A DNA stretch of 64,000 nucleotides from Streptomyces pinistramenti (GCF_020564935.1 NZ_JAJCXB010000022.1:1-64000), one strand, 5' to 3'; positions 1-8,980 are shown, counted from the first letter of the stretch. Notes: generated by a model not told the origin, from the letters alone. Made by a program: numbers and translations.

Positions 1-773
1 TCGGGGGTGCGGGGGCGGGCGGGCTCGCGGAGTGCGGGGCGGGTGGCCGGTTCGGCGGGTGCGCAAAGGGCGGTGACGCTGTCGGCGCAGGCGGCGACGG
101 TGTGCGGGTCGTGGCAGGACAGGACGACGCCGATGCCGCGGTCGGCGGCGAGGTGGCGGAGGAGGGCGGTGATCTCGTCGCGCAGCGCGGTGTCGAGGCC
201 GGCCGTGGGCTCGTCGAGCAGGAGGATGTCGGGCTGCCTGGCCAGCGCGCGGGCCAGGGCGAGGCGGCGCTGCTGCCCGCCGGACAGGGCGCCGGGGCGG
301 TGGTGGGCGAGTGCGGCGGGGAGCCGGCACTCGGCCAGCAGCGCCGTGATCGCTTCGGGTGTGGAGTCGGCGGCGACTTCCGTGAGGAGTTGGGCGGCGG
401 TCATGCGGGGGTTGAGGGCGGAGCCGGGGTCCTGGCCGACGTAGGCGATGCGGTGGCGGCGCAGGGCGCGCAGCGCGTCGGGGGCGAGGGCGAAGACGTC
501 CTGGCCGAGGATGCGGACGGTGCCCGAGGTGACGCGGGCGCCGTGGGGGAGGTCTCCGATGAGGGCGCGCAGCAGGGTGGTCTTGCCCGAGCCCGAGGGG
601 CCGGTCAGCGCCGCGATCCGGCCCGCTCGCAGGCGGAAATCGATGGCGTCGAGCAGGGCCGGGCCGTGCGGCAGGCTGATTTCGAGGTCGGTGACCGTGA
701 CGGGCGGCGGCGTGCGGGACGAGTCCACGTGCGTGTCCTGGGGTGTGGGTGCGGGGCGGTCGGTGCGGGTCAT
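1..773 (-). CDS. Opp/Nik-type ABC transporter ATP-binding protein (partial, runs off window)
   Basis: ATPase that powers the peptide/nickel-type importer encoded just upstream. My translation from the ATG at 773 shows Walker A GPSGSGKT (about residues 58-65), a Q-loop in YVGQDP, the signature LSGGQQ (163-168) and Walker B ILLLDEP (183-189), so one complete NBD is present. No stop codon is reached before base 1, so the C-terminus is missing; a second or fused ATPase, usual in this family, may lie beyond the edge. Its start overlaps the stop of the preceding permease by 4 bp (ATGA), so it is the fourth gene of the operon that begins at 4163. The substrate cannot be read from the ATPase. The iron box upstream of the operon suggests a metal complex. 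Confidence 0.93.
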   Translation of the reverse strand, partial: MTRTDRPAPTPQDTHVDSSRTPPPVTVTDLEISLPHGPALLDAIDFRLRAGRIAALTGPSGSGKTTLLRALIGDLPHGARVTSGTVRILGQDVFALAPDALRALRRHRIAYVGQDPGSALNPRMTAAQLLTEVAADSTPEAITALLAECRLPAALAHHRPGALSGGQQRRLALARALARQPDILLLDEPTAGLDTALRDEITALLRHLAADRGIGVVLSCHDPHTVAACADSVTALCAPAEPATRPALREPARPRTP

Positions 774-1615
774 CGCAGTGCGGACCGGCGTGCGGTGGCC
801 GGTGCCAGGGCGTTGGCGGCGAGGTTGACGCTGATCGCGAGCAGCCCGATGGCCAGTCCGGGGGCGACCACGGCCCAGGGGTTGAGGAGGATGCCGGGAC
901 CGTTCTCACGGATCATCAGTGCCCAGTCGGCCTCGGGTGGTTGGGGCCCGAGCTGGAGGAAACCGGCCATCGAGATGACGTAGACCGCGTCGACGAAGCG
1001 CAGGCCGAACACGGCGAGGACGACGGCGCGGAGGTTGGGCAGGATCTCGCGCAGCGCCAGATGCGTGGTGCCCTCCCCGCTCGCGACGGCCGCCTCGATG
1101 AATCCCGCGGTGGCGAGCGGGGCGGCCGCGCCGGCCACGATGCGTAGCGCGTAGGGCGTGCCCAGGACGATGGCGGCTAGGGTGATGGCGGGCCGTCCGC
1201 CACCGGGCCAGGCCAGCGCGAGGAGCATGATGCCGAGGACCGGCGGCAGGAGGATGGCGGTGTCCGCGGTCCGCTCGACCAGGCGTCCGAGCCGGGGGCT
1301 GAGCACGGCGTAGCAGCCGAGCAGGGTGGCCAGGGCGGTGACGGCGAGCGACACGATCAGGGCGCTGCCGATCAGGGCGCTGCCACCGTTGAGGAGCCGG
1401 CTGAGGACATCGCGGCCGAGCTGGTCGCCGCCGAGGACAGCATCGGCGCCGGCCTCGGCGTAGGGGGCGGTGACGGGCTTGTCGACGGGCCGGGCGGCCA
1501 GCGCAGGACCCAGCACCGCGGTCAGGACGAGCAGGACGGCGGGGACGACGGGCAGGAGGATCCGCGGCCAGGAGCGGCGTGCGGGCCGCTGGTCGAGGAC
1601 CGCGGCGGCGGTCAT
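770..1615 (-). CDS. ABC transporter permease, DppC/NikC-type
   Basis: Inner-membrane permease of an Opp/Dpp/Nik-type importer, 281 residues, within the usual DppC range. It has an N-terminal membrane segment (about residues 16-38), then LGGDQLGRDVLSRLL, the extracytoplasmic motif typical of DppC/OppC/NikC proteins. Several further helices follow, with an EAA-like cytoplasmic loop around EAAVASGEGTTHLALREILP. The ATG at 1615 overlaps the upstream permease stop (ATGA), and its own stop overlaps the ATPase start, so all are translationally coupled. It should pair with the DppB-type permease to form the channel. The fold is certain; the cargo is inferred only from the iron-regulated context. Confidence 0.93.
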   Translation of the reverse strand: MTAAAVLDQRPARRSWPRILLPVVPAVLLVLTAVLGPALAARPVDKPVTAPYAEAGADAVLGGDQLGRDVLSRLLNGGSALIGSALIVSLAVTALATLLGCYAVLSPRLGRLVERTADTAILLPPVLGIMLLALAWPGGGRPAITLAAIVLGTPYALRIVAGAAAPLATAGFIEAAVASGEGTTHLALREILPNLRAVVLAVFGLRFVDAVYVISMAGFLQLGPQPPEADWALMIRENGPGILLNPWAVVAPGLAIGLLAISVNLAANALAPATARRSALR

Positions 1616-2622
1616 GAGCGGGCTCCCAGGGTGCGGGCTCGGACGAGGTCGGCGAGGAGCAGGACGACGGTGATCAGGGCCGCGGCGCAGGCCACGACGG
1701 CGGCGATGACGGGGGTGTCGCGGTCGGCGACGGCACCGGCCAGCACCGTGCCGATTCCCGGGTAGTTGAAGAGCGTCTCCACCACCACCGTTCCGCCGAG
1801 GAGCATCCCGGTGGACGTGGCGATGCCGGTGGCGATGGCAGGCCAGGCACCCGGCAGGGCGTGCCGCAGCAGCACCCGGCGCCGTGGCAGTCCGTCCAGG
1901 TGGGCGGCCTCCACGTGCGGAGTCGCGGCCTGGTCGGCGAGGGCGGCGCGGACGATCCGGGTGTTCCAGCCGGTCTGCGGGACGGTCAGGGCCAGGACCG
2001 GCATCACCAGCATGGTCCAGCTCGCCGGGGCGCCGTCCCCACCGGTGACGGTGGCGGCGGGCAGCCAGCCGGTCCAGAGGGAGAGCACCAGCAACAGGCC
2101 GATGGAGACGACGAATTCGGGCAGCGCGAAGGCGGCGGTGGAGGTGAGGTCCACCACCCGGTCGACGATGCCGCGCGGGCGGGCGGCGGACCAGATGCCC
2201 AGTGCCAGCGCGGCGATGACGGTGAGCACGAAGGCGGTGGTGCCCAGCAGGATGGTGTTGGGCAGCGGCGCGGCGAGCAGGTCGGTCACCTGCTGGCCGC
2301 GGGCGGAGGTGCCGAGGTCGCCGGTGGGCAGGGCGGTGATCCAGTCCCAGAAGCGTTCCCACACCGGCCGGTCCAGGCCGAGCAGATGCCGGCGGGCGGC
2401 GATTCCGGCGGCGCCCTCGCCGCGTTCGGATGTGGCCGACGCCGCGTCGCCCGGCAGCAGTTCGATCGCCGCGAACACCACGGCGAGCAGCACCAGGAGC
2501 ATCGCGAGGCGTTTGCCCAGCGCGGAGGCGATCCGCAGGGCCAGGGCACCAGCGCGGTGCGCGGCCGATGCCGCCACGGGCCGGGTGGCGGACTCGGCCG
2601 GGGGCGCGGTGGTTCCGGTCAC
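1612..2622 (-). CDS. ABC transporter permease, DppB/NikB-type
   Basis: Partner permease of the same importer, 336 residues from a GTG start at 2622 that overlaps the substrate-binding protein's stop (GTGA). An N-terminal membrane helix (RLAMLLVLLAVVFAAIELLPGD) is followed by a periplasmic stretch ending ERFWDWITALPTGDLGTS, the usual DppB layout. Five more helices and the EAA loop (EAAHLDGLPRRRVLLRHALP) follow, and the C-terminal part carries ETLFNYPGIG, a strong family signature. It is the second gene of a four-gene operon (binding protein, DppB, DppC, ATPase). Staphylococcal CntBC, which import staphylopine-metal complexes, share this architecture, but so do ordinary peptide importers. Confidence 0.93.
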   Translation of the reverse strand: MTGTTAPPAESATRPVAASAAHRAGALALRIASALGKRLAMLLVLLAVVFAAIELLPGDAASATSERGEGAAGIAARRHLLGLDRPVWERFWDWITALPTGDLGTSARGQQVTDLLAAPLPNTILLGTTAFVLTVIAALALGIWSAARPRGIVDRVVDLTSTAAFALPEFVVSIGLLLVLSLWTGWLPAATVTGGDGAPASWTMLVMPVLALTVPQTGWNTRIVRAALADQAATPHVEAAHLDGLPRRRVLLRHALPGAWPAIATGIATSTGMLLGGTVVVETLFNYPGIGTVLAGAVADRDTPVIAAVVACAAALITVVLLLADLVRARTLGARS

Positions 2623-4163
2623 GGGGCCAGCCAGACGTTTTCGAGCTGGACGCGGCCGTAGCCGGGGAGCTTGGGCAGGCCGTGGACCTTGGGCGCGGCC
2701 AGGTCGATGCCGTCGGCCATGCCCCACAGCAGGTAGCCGGAGCGGTCGTGCTCGATCTGCTGGAGGCCGCGCAGGGCGGCGGTGCGGGCCTTGGTGTCCG
2801 CGGTGGCGATGACCTTGTGGTAGGCGGCGTCGAAGTCCTTGTCGGACCAGTCGGCCTCGTTCTGGCCGGCTCCGGTGGACAGGGTCTTGGAGGCGAAGAA
2901 GACCACGGAGTCGTTGGTGCCCCAGTAGTTGGTGTAGAAGTCGCCCTTGAGCCAGGTCTTCTGGTAGAAGGTGCCGGATTCCTGCTTGACGACCTCGATC
3001 TTGATGCCGGCCTCGCGGGCCTGGGAGGCGAAGAGCGTCGCGGATTCGGCGAGTCCGGAGACGTCCTCGGTGGTGACCAGTTCGTAGGTCCTGGAGAAGT
3101 CGAACGAGGCGTCCTTGAGCAGCTGTTTCGCCTTCGCCAGGTCGCGGTGGCGCTGGGGGATGTCCTTGGCGTAGTCGGGGTCGCCGGTGCCGAGGATGTC
3201 GTTGGCGACGGTGCCGTACCCGGACAGGACCTGCTTGACCATCGCCTCGCGGTCCACCACGAGCTTCATCGCCTCGCGGACCCTGGCGTCGGCGAACGGG
3301 CCGCCGGACGTGCGCATCACGATCGGCATCGCCATGTCGTTGGGGCGCCGGACGACCTGGATGTCCTTGCGGGTGGCGGCGGTTCGGGCGGCGACCGCGC
3401 CGGCGTTGGAGGCCACGTCGATCTGGCCGGACAGTATGGCGTTGGCCATCGCCTGCGGGCTTTCGAACATGGTCACCTCGATGGCGTCGAGGTGGACCTG
3501 CCCGCCGTACCAGTGCTCGTTGCGCAGCAGGCGGGCGTTGCCGCCGCGGTACCAGTCGAGCTTGAAGGGTCCGGTGCCCGGCGCCTTGGCGATGTCCTTG
3601 TCGGGGGTGTTCTTCTTGAGGATGAACGTCGACAGGCGGGTGAGCGACGGCAGTTCGGCGTTGGCGTAGTCGGAGACGAGGACGACGGTGTGCTTGCCTT
3701 CGGCCGTGATGTGCTCCGCCTTGACGCCGGGCAGCCGGGCCGCGCCCGCGGGGGTGTTGCGCAGCCGGCGCAGCGACCACACCACGTCGTCAGCGGTGAC
3801 CGCGGTCCCGTCGTGGAAGGTGGCTCCCTCGGCGATGGTGAAGCGCCAGGTCTTGAGGTCCTTGGACGGCGTGAAGGCACGGGCCAGGCGGCCGACGGTG
3901 TTGTCCTTCAGGCCGGGCGCGGTCAGCGTGTCGTAGACCAGGGCGATGACCAAGTAGTCGCTCTCGTTGCCCTGGTTGCCGTGCGGGTCGCGGGTGAGGG
4001 CCGAGGCGCGGCCGAGCGCGCCGATGCGCAGCGTGCCGCCCTTTCTCGGCTTCCCGCCGGAGCCGGACGAGGCCGCGCCGTTGCCGCCTGTGCAGGCGGC
4101 CAGCAGCGCGGCCGCGCCTATGCAGCCGCCGGCCCACAGCACCTGTCGCCTGTTGACGTTCAC
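2619..4163 (-). CDS. ABC transporter substrate-binding lipoprotein (SBP family 5: peptide/nickel/opine type)
   Basis: Extracytoplasmic binding protein of the importer, about 514 residues, of the OppA/NikA/CntA family. I prefer the GTG at 4163 because GAGCGAGG lies just before it; a GTG at 4178 would add five residues. The N-terminus has twin arginines, a hydrophobic stretch and the lipobox LLAAC (Cys near residue 24), so the protein is a lipoprotein, possibly Tat-exported. Family-5 features are visible: LTRDPHGNQGN near the N-terminus, then FTIAEGATFHDGTAVTADDV, the classic SBP_bac_5 motif. It is the first gene of the operon, preceded by an iron box about 30 bp upstream and facing a metallophore-like biosynthetic operon. 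The ligand is unknown; a metal chelate is the best guess. Confidence 0.93.
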   Translation of the reverse strand: MNVNRRQVLWAGGCIGAAALLAACTGGNGAASSGSGGKPRKGGTLRIGALGRASALTRDPHGNQGNESDYLVIALVYDTLTAPGLKDNTVGRLARAFTPSKDLKTWRFTIAEGATFHDGTAVTADDVVWSLRRLRNTPAGAARLPGVKAEHITAEGKHTVVLVSDYANAELPSLTRLSTFILKKNTPDKDIAKAPGTGPFKLDWYRGGNARLLRNEHWYGGQVHLDAIEVTMFESPQAMANAILSGQIDVASNAGAVAARTAATRKDIQVVRRPNDMAMPIVMRTSGGPFADARVREAMKLVVDREAMVKQVLSGYGTVANDILGTGDPDYAKDIPQRHRDLAKAKQLLKDASFDFSRTYELVTTEDVSGLAESATLFASQAREAGIKIEVVKQESGTFYQKTWLKGDFYTNYWGTNDSVVFFASKTLSTGAGQNEADWSDKDFDAAYHKVIATADTKARTAALRGLQQIEHDRSGYLLWGMADGIDLAAPKVHGLPKLPGYGRVQLENVWLAP

Positions 4164-4192
4164 GTTGCCTCGCTCCACTCAGTTCCAGTTGC

Positions 4193-4211
4193 TTAGGTTT
4201 GCCTACCCTGA
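4193..4211 (-). promoter_or_regulatory. Iron box (DtxR/DmdR/IdeR operator) for the ABC importer operon
   Basis: TTAGGTTTGCCTACCCTGA matches 15 of 19 positions of the actinobacterial iron-box consensus TTAGGTTAGGCTAACCTAA (consensus from memory). It lies about 30 bp upstream of the importer start at 4163, in the 334-bp gene-free divergent region 4164-4497. A second box at 4324-4342 faces the other operon. Expected behaviour: repression by the iron-loaded regulator, with expression under iron starvation. Confidence 0.8.
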
Positions 4212-4323
4212 TCGTGGCTGGTTCCGCAAGGCGTGCGGTGTCGATCACGTGAATTGGTCCGCGTCAACCAGTCCTTAAGCGGCGAGAGTTGAGTGAACCA
4301 GGGCACACGGTCGCAAAATTTAG

Positions 4324-4342
4324 TTAGGTTTGCCTTACCTTA
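4324..4342 (+). promoter_or_regulatory. Iron box (DtxR/DmdR/IdeR operator) for the biosynthetic operon
   Basis: TTAGGTTTGCCTTACCTTA matches 15 of 19 positions of the iron-box consensus. An overlapping TTAGTTAGG extends it on the 5' side. It lies 155 bp upstream of the chosen hydroxylase start (4498), leaving room for a promoter and a leader. Together with the box at 4193-4211 it places importer and biosynthesis under the same iron-responsive repressor. Confidence 0.8.
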
Positions 4343-4497
4343 CGGCTGTGGGTACCTTCGTCACCGTCCGCCGGACGCCGGGCACGGAGCGGAACCTTCC
4401 GGTGCCCCGTGCCGGTCCGCAGGCCGTGCTGCGCCCTGCCCGTCCGGCGCCGCACCGGACCTCACTCCCCGCCTTCAACGGAACGGATTACCTCGAC

Positions 4498-5493
4498 ATG
4501 AGCACGGGAGCCGCACCCGTTCGTCAGCTCGACGCCGCCTGCGTCGGGGAACTGCGCCACGCCGCCGAGAAGATCCTCACCGAATTCGGCACCTCGGCCA
4601 CGTCCCCCGAACTCCTCGCCCGTGTCGCCGAATTCGCCGGCGCACTCAGCGACCCGATCCGCCACGCGCTGCGCCCCGTCGACACCGACGACGGCCTGTT
4701 CGTCCTGCGCGGCCTTGAGGTCGACGACGCGGAGATAGGCCCGACACCCGCCAGTTGGGCCACCGCCGGGGACGGCGCGGCCGTTCACGACATCGAACTG
4801 CTGCTGCTCGCCACCGTCATGGGCAACCCCATCGCCTGGGAAGGCCAGCAGGACGGCCGCTTCGTGCACAACATCGTGCCCGCACCGGGACACGAGACCG
4901 AACAGACCGGCGCCAGCAGCACCGTGCTGCTCAGCCCGCACACCGAGGACGCCTTCCACCCCGGGCGCGCCCACCTGCTGATGCTCGGCTGCCTGCGCAA
5001 CCACGACCACATCGCCACCACCGCGGCCGGCGTCCGCAACGTCCGGCTCGACGAGGCGGACATCGCGACGCTGACGCAGCCCGTGCTGCCGATCCTGCCC
5101 GACGACGCCTACACCGAGGCCCAGGAGTACGCGGACCGGGCGCCCGCGCCGGTGCCCACCCTCTTCCGGACCGACGACGGCCTGACCCTGCGGTTCGACC
5201 CGGCCTACACACCACTCGCGGAAGCCGACCCGGACTACCGGGCCTCCTACGGGCGCCTGGAAGCCGAACTCGCCCGCGTATCGGGGGCCGTGAGCCTGCA
5301 CCCCGGCGAGGTGCTGATCGTCGACAACGACCTCGTCGTGCACGGCCGGGTGCCCTTCAGGGCCCGGTACGACGGCACCGACCGCTGGCTCAAGCGCGCC
5401 TCCGTCCGCGTCCCCGCACGCGGCACCCGCCCCCTGGCCGAACAGGACGAGCACGGCTACGGTCAGGCCGCCATCGAAGCCCACGCCGCCTGA
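4498..5493 (+). CDS. Fe(II)/2-oxoglutarate-dependent amino-acid hydroxylase (VioC/AsnO/clavaminate synthase-like)
   Basis: Predicted cytoplasmic non-heme iron oxygenase, 331 residues, similar in length and motif layout to free amino-acid beta-hydroxylases (VioC on arginine, AsnO on asparagine). The facial triad is readable as H148-x-E150 in SPHTEDAFHP and H282 in VVHGR. R300 in WLKRAS is the likely 2-oxoglutarate-binding arginine. The stretch AHLLMLGCLRNHD is typical of the family. An upstream in-frame extension to 4330 would overlap the iron box, so the ATG at 4498 is preferred. It is the first gene of a five-gene operon with diaminopropionate-type enzymes, so the substrate is likely a free or conjugated small amino acid. 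The product cannot be read from the sequence. Confidence 0.88.
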   Translation: MSTGAAPVRQLDAACVGELRHAAEKILTEFGTSATSPELLARVAEFAGALSDPIRHALRPVDTDDGLFVLRGLEVDDAEIGPTPASWATAGDGAAVHDIELLLLATVMGNPIAWEGQQDGRFVHNIVPAPGHETEQTGASSTVLLSPHTEDAFHPGRAHLLMLGCLRNHDHIATTAAGVRNVRLDEADIATLTQPVLPILPDDAYTEAQEYADRAPAPVPTLFRTDDGLTLRFDPAYTPLAEADPDYRASYGRLEAELARVSGAVSLHPGEVLIVDNDLVVHGRVPFRARYDGTDRWLKRASVRVPARGTRPLAEQDEHGYGQAAIEAHAA

Positions 5494-5521
5494 GCGCCCA
5501 CGACACGCACCGAGGACGGAC

Positions 5522-6547
5522 ATGACCGAGACCACCGCGGCCCACCAGACCCGCCCCCTGTCCACGGACGACACGACCCTGCGCGTCCTGTCGAAGAGCG
5601 ACCTCGCCGGGATCGACGTATCCCTGGCCGATGTCGTCGCCACCGTGGAAGGCGCCTACCGCACCCTCCAGGCCGGACAGTCGGACAACCCCCGCAAGCT
5701 CACCGTCAAGCCCGATGACGGACACTCGGTCTCCTACGCGATGCTGGGCCGTGACGGCTCCCGCAACGTCGTCGCGATCAAGACCTCCTACAAGCACGGA
5801 CTCGACAAGGGCCGCGACGCGCAGCACTACTACACCGCGCTGACCCTCTACGACGACGTCACAGGACTGCCCGTCGCGATGATGGACTGCGGCCGCATCG
5901 GCTCGCTGCGCACCCCGGCCGTCTCCGCACTCCTGGCCCGCGAATGCGCCAGGCCCGGCGCCCGCAGCGCCCTGGTCATCGGCACCGGCACCCAAGGCCG
6001 CCTGGCCCTGCCGTTCCTGCTGACGACCCTGCCCGACCTGGACCGCCTGATGCTCTTCGGCACCCACTCCGAAGGCATCGCCGCGGTCCGCGCACAGCTG
6101 CGCGCGCACTTCCCCGAGCGGGACGTGGAGATCGTCACCGACCTGCGGGCCGCGGCGGCCGACGCCGACATCCTCCTCGCCACCGCAGGCGGCCACACCC
6201 CGGCCGCCGTCGAAGCCGACTGGCTCAAGCCCGGCGCGCTGTCGGTCCTCGTCGGACACGGCCTGGCGCCGTCCACCCTCCACCAGGCCGACCGCGTCGT
6301 GGCCACCAGCGAGGCCCAGATGAAGGTCACCGGCACCGACATGGCCGACGCCAACGGCGAATTCCCCGCCGTCGACGCCGAGTTCCCACCGGTCATCGCG
6401 GGCATCACCGCGGGCCGCAGGTCGGCGACGGAACGCATCTTCGCCTACAACAGCGGACTCGTCGTCACCGACATCGCGCTGGGCCACCGCCTCGCCCAAC
6501 TCGCCCTCGACCAGGGCCTCGGCGTGCAGGTGCCGCTGTGGCAGTGA
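5522..6547 (+). CDS. sbnB: SbnB/VioK-like N-(2-amino-2-carboxyethyl)-L-glutamate dehydrogenase (ornithine cyclodeaminase family)
   Basis: Member of the ornithine cyclodeaminase/mu-crystallin family, 341 residues. The N-terminal part carries the substrate region (RKLTVKPDDGHSVSYAMLG, then AIKTSYKHGLDKGRDAQHYY). A Rossmann NAD(P) motif LVIGTGTQGRL lies near residue 155. In staphyloferrin B and viomycin pathways such enzymes oxidise the SbnA product N-(2-amino-2-carboxyethyl)glutamate to release L-2,3-diaminopropionate and 2-oxoglutarate. Pairing with an SbnA-like gene in the same operon supports that role over plain ornithine cyclodeamination. The start is 28 bp after the hydroxylase stop with GAGGACGG as RBS, and the 3' end overlaps the next gene (GTGA). 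Confidence 0.88.
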   Translation: MTETTAAHQTRPLSTDDTTLRVLSKSDLAGIDVSLADVVATVEGAYRTLQAGQSDNPRKLTVKPDDGHSVSYAMLGRDGSRNVVAIKTSYKHGLDKGRDAQHYYTALTLYDDVTGLPVAMMDCGRIGSLRTPAVSALLARECARPGARSALVIGTGTQGRLALPFLLTTLPDLDRLMLFGTHSEGIAAVRAQLRAHFPERDVEIVTDLRAAAADADILLATAGGHTPAAVEADWLKPGALSVLVGHGLAPSTLHQADRVVATSEAQMKVTGTDMADANGEFPAVDAEFPPVIAGITAGRRSATERIFAYNSGLVVTDIALGHRLAQLALDQGLGVQVPLWQ

Positions 6548-7920
6548 CCGACCCGCACGCCACGACCGTGCCGACGCTGCCCGCCCGCACCGACCCCGAC
6601 ACCGACCGGATCCTGGACAGCGGCCTGCTGCACGAGCTGTCCTACGCCTTCGGCGGCCCCTTCCACTTCCTGCTGCCGCACCGCTTCGACGCGAACCTCG
6701 CCGCCTTCCGCGCCGCGCTCGGCGACGCCGGCACCGAAGGACGGGTGTACTACGCGAAGAAGGCCAACAAGGCCGCGGTGTGGATGGAACGATGCGCCGC
6801 CCACCAGGCCGGCGTCGACGTGGCCAGCGCGGGCGAACTCCGCGAGGCACTCGGACACGGCGTCCGCGGCGAGCACATCGTCGTCACCGGGCCCGCCAAG
6901 AGCGACGAACTGCTGCGCCTCGCCCTCCTCCAGGGCTGCCTGATCGCCGTCGACGCCCTCGACGAGCTGGACCTGCTCATCACGCTGGCGCTGACCGGGA
7001 CCGTCCGCCCGGCACGGCTGCTGCTGCGCCGCCTGCCGCCCGCACAGCCGCACAGCCGCTTCGGCATGACCGCCGCCGAACTGGACACCGCGCTGGACCG
7101 GTGCGTGGACGCCGGGGACGCGGTGCGGATGGAAGGCTTCAGCTTCCACCTGTCCGGCTACGCCACCCAGCCGCGCGCCGACCTCGCCGGCGCACTCGTC
7201 GAACTCTGCCGGAAAGCCCGGGTGAAGGGACTCCAGGCCGACCGGATCAGCATCGGCGGCGGCTTCGCCGTCGACTACAGCTCCGCCGAGCACTGGCACA
7301 CCTTCCTCGCCGCCCAGCGTCCCGAGCACTACCACGCGCACAAGACGTTCCACAGCGGCGACTTCTACCCCTACCACTCGCCCGTCGCCGGAGCCGACGC
7401 CCTGCGCACCATCCTGGCCACCGTCCCCGAAGGCGGGCAGGACACCCTCGCGGCGCGGCTGAAGGACACCGGCACGCTGCTGATGATGGAGCCCGGCCGT
7501 GCCCTGCTGGACGGTGCCGGCTCGACCGTCTTCCGCGTCCAGGGCGTCAAGGACCGCGACGGGTACGGGATCGTGACGGTCGACGGCACCAGCCTGAGCC
7601 TGTCCGAGCAGTGGTTCGCCAGCGAATACCTGCCGGAACCGCAGCTGGTGACCCCGGCAGGACGCGCCCGCGGCGGCGCGGTCCATCCGGCGTGCGTGGG
7701 AGGCGCGTCCTGCCTGGAGTCGGACCTGGTCACCTGGCGCAAGATCCCCTTCCCCGCCCGCCCCGCAGCCGGAGACCTCTTGGTCTACCCGAACACCGCC
7801 GGCTACCAGATGGACTCCAACGAATCCCCCTTCCACGACCTGCCGTTGCCCGCCAAGGTCGTCCTGGACCGCTCGGGCGGCCGCCCGCGCTGGCGCCTGG
7901 ACCGCCGACCCGCATGCTGA
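6544..7920 (+). CDS. Fold-III PLP-dependent decarboxylase (Y4yA/DapDC/SbnH superfamily)
   Basis: Alanine-racemase-fold, ornithine/diaminopimelate decarboxylase superfamily protein, about 458 residues. The PLP lysine should be K73 in YYAKKANKA, aligning with the family's YAVKAN. The phosphate-binding SIGGGFAVDY and the C-terminal active-site motif ASCLESDLV (Cys near residue 390) are present. I chose the GTG at 6544, overlapping the previous stop; a GTG two codons earlier is possible. It resembles the Y4yA group seen next to SbnA/SbnB homologues. In staphyloferrin B the decarboxylase SbnH removes a carboxylate from a diaminopropionate adduct, and a similar step is possible here. The substrate is not readable. 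Confidence 0.85.
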   Translation: MTDPHATTVPTLPARTDPDTDRILDSGLLHELSYAFGGPFHFLLPHRFDANLAAFRAALGDAGTEGRVYYAKKANKAAVWMERCAAHQAGVDVASAGELREALGHGVRGEHIVVTGPAKSDELLRLALLQGCLIAVDALDELDLLITLALTGTVRPARLLLRRLPPAQPHSRFGMTAAELDTALDRCVDAGDAVRMEGFSFHLSGYATQPRADLAGALVELCRKARVKGLQADRISIGGGFAVDYSSAEHWHTFLAAQRPEHYHAHKTFHSGDFYPYHSPVAGADALRTILATVPEGGQDTLAARLKDTGTLLMMEPGRALLDGAGSTVFRVQGVKDRDGYGIVTVDGTSLSLSEQWFASEYLPEPQLVTPAGRARGGAVHPACVGGASCLESDLVTWRKIPFPARPAAGDLLVYPNTAGYQMDSNESPFHDLPLPAKVVLDRSGGRPRWRLDRRPAC

Positions 7921-7949
7921 CCTCCTTCGACCCGCCCAGGAGTCTTCCC

Positions 7950-8972
7950 ATGAACGAGGCCCTCGCGCGCCCCGCCGTGGTCTCCCGCATATCCGACCTC
8001 ATCGGCCGCACCCCGCTGCTGGAGCTGTGCCGCACCGAAACCGGCAGCCGCCTCCTGCTGAAACTGGAGATGTACAACCCCACGGGCACCGCCAAGATCC
8101 GGATGGCTCGCGCGATGATCGACGCCGCCGAAGCGGCCGGCGAACTGCGGCCCGGCGGCCGCATCGTCGAATCCACCTCCGGCAACACCGGCCTCGGCCT
8201 GGCCGTCATCGCGGCCGAACGCGGCTACGCCTTCACTGCCGTCGTCGACCACCACGCGGCCGCCGACAAGCTGCGCGGCATGAAGGCCCTGGGCACCGAA
8301 CTCGTCTACGTCGTCGAGGACGGCACCGAGGAACTGGCCACCGCCGCCCGCGAAGAACTGGCCGAGGACCTGGCACGCGGCCAGGACAACACCGTCTTCA
8401 CCGAACAGCACAACAACCCCGCCAACGGCGTCGGTTACTTCCCCGTCGCCCACGAAATCCACCAGGCGCTCGGCGCCATCGACGTCCTGATCGGCGCGGT
8501 CGGCACCGGCGGCGCCCTCTGCGGCACCGCACGCGAACTGCGCAAAATGGCCCCGGACTTCGCCACCGTCGGCGTCGAGCCCAAGGGGTCCATCGCGTTC
8601 GGCGGCCCGGCACACGACTACTACCAGTCCGGCACCGGCACCCCCGAAGGCGCCGGGATCGGCGCGCTCGTCGACTTCGACCTGATCGACGAGGGTGTCA
8701 AGGTCGGCGACGTCGAAGCCTTCGCCACCGCCCGCGCCGTCGCCCGCACCGGCCTGCTCATCGGCGGCTCGGCCGGCGGAGTCGTCCACGAGGCCCTGAC
8801 CCGGCTGCCGGCCCTGCCGCCGCACAGCACTATGGTCGCGCTGGTCAACGACGGCGGTGAGAAGTACCTGGACACCGTCTTCAACGACGAATGGATGCAC
8901 GCCCGCAACCTCATCGATCCCGCCGTCGAGCGCGAGATCGACGAGACGCTCACCAAACTCCGCAGGATTTGA
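7950..8972 (+). CDS. sbnA: SbnA/VioB-like 2,3-diaminopropionate pathway synthase (cysteine synthase family)
   Basis: Fold-II PLP enzyme of the cysteine synthase/CBS family, 340 residues. SbnA joins O-phospho-L-serine with L-glutamate to give N-(2-amino-2-carboxyethyl)glutamate, the SbnB substrate. The PLP lysine is K49 in NPTGTAKIRMA. The asparagine loop STSGNTGLGLA and phosphate-binding GTGGALCGTARELR are present. EGAGIGALVDFDL resembles the SbnA C-terminal region. The usual K-D-R after the lysine is K-I-R here, a departure from housekeeping CysK that fits a specialised branch. AGGAG at 7938-7942 is a good RBS for the ATG at 7950. It belongs to the iron-box operon and is followed after 8 bp by the exporter gene. 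Confidence 0.88.
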   Translation: MNEALARPAVVSRISDLIGRTPLLELCRTETGSRLLLKLEMYNPTGTAKIRMARAMIDAAEAAGELRPGGRIVESTSGNTGLGLAVIAAERGYAFTAVVDHHAAADKLRGMKALGTELVYVVEDGTEELATAAREELAEDLARGQDNTVFTEQHNNPANGVGYFPVAHEIHQALGAIDVLIGAVGTGGALCGTARELRKMAPDFATVGVEPKGSIAFGGPAHDYYQSGTGTPEGAGIGALVDFDLIDEGVKVGDVEAFATARAVARTGLLIGGSAGGVVHEALTRLPALPPHSTMVALVNDGGEKYLDTVFNDEWMHARNLIDPAVEREIDETLTKLRRI

Positions 8973-8980
8973 TACCCGCC

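Noticed and set aside
102..983. Long rightward open frames over the ABC ATPase and permease region
   Set aside because: They are antisense shadows in GC-rich DNA; the leftward frames carry clear family motifs.
4330..4497. In-frame upstream extension of the VioC-like hydroxylase
   Set aside because: It would run through the iron box and promoter, and the extra residues show no family similarity; the ATG at 4498 gives the usual length.
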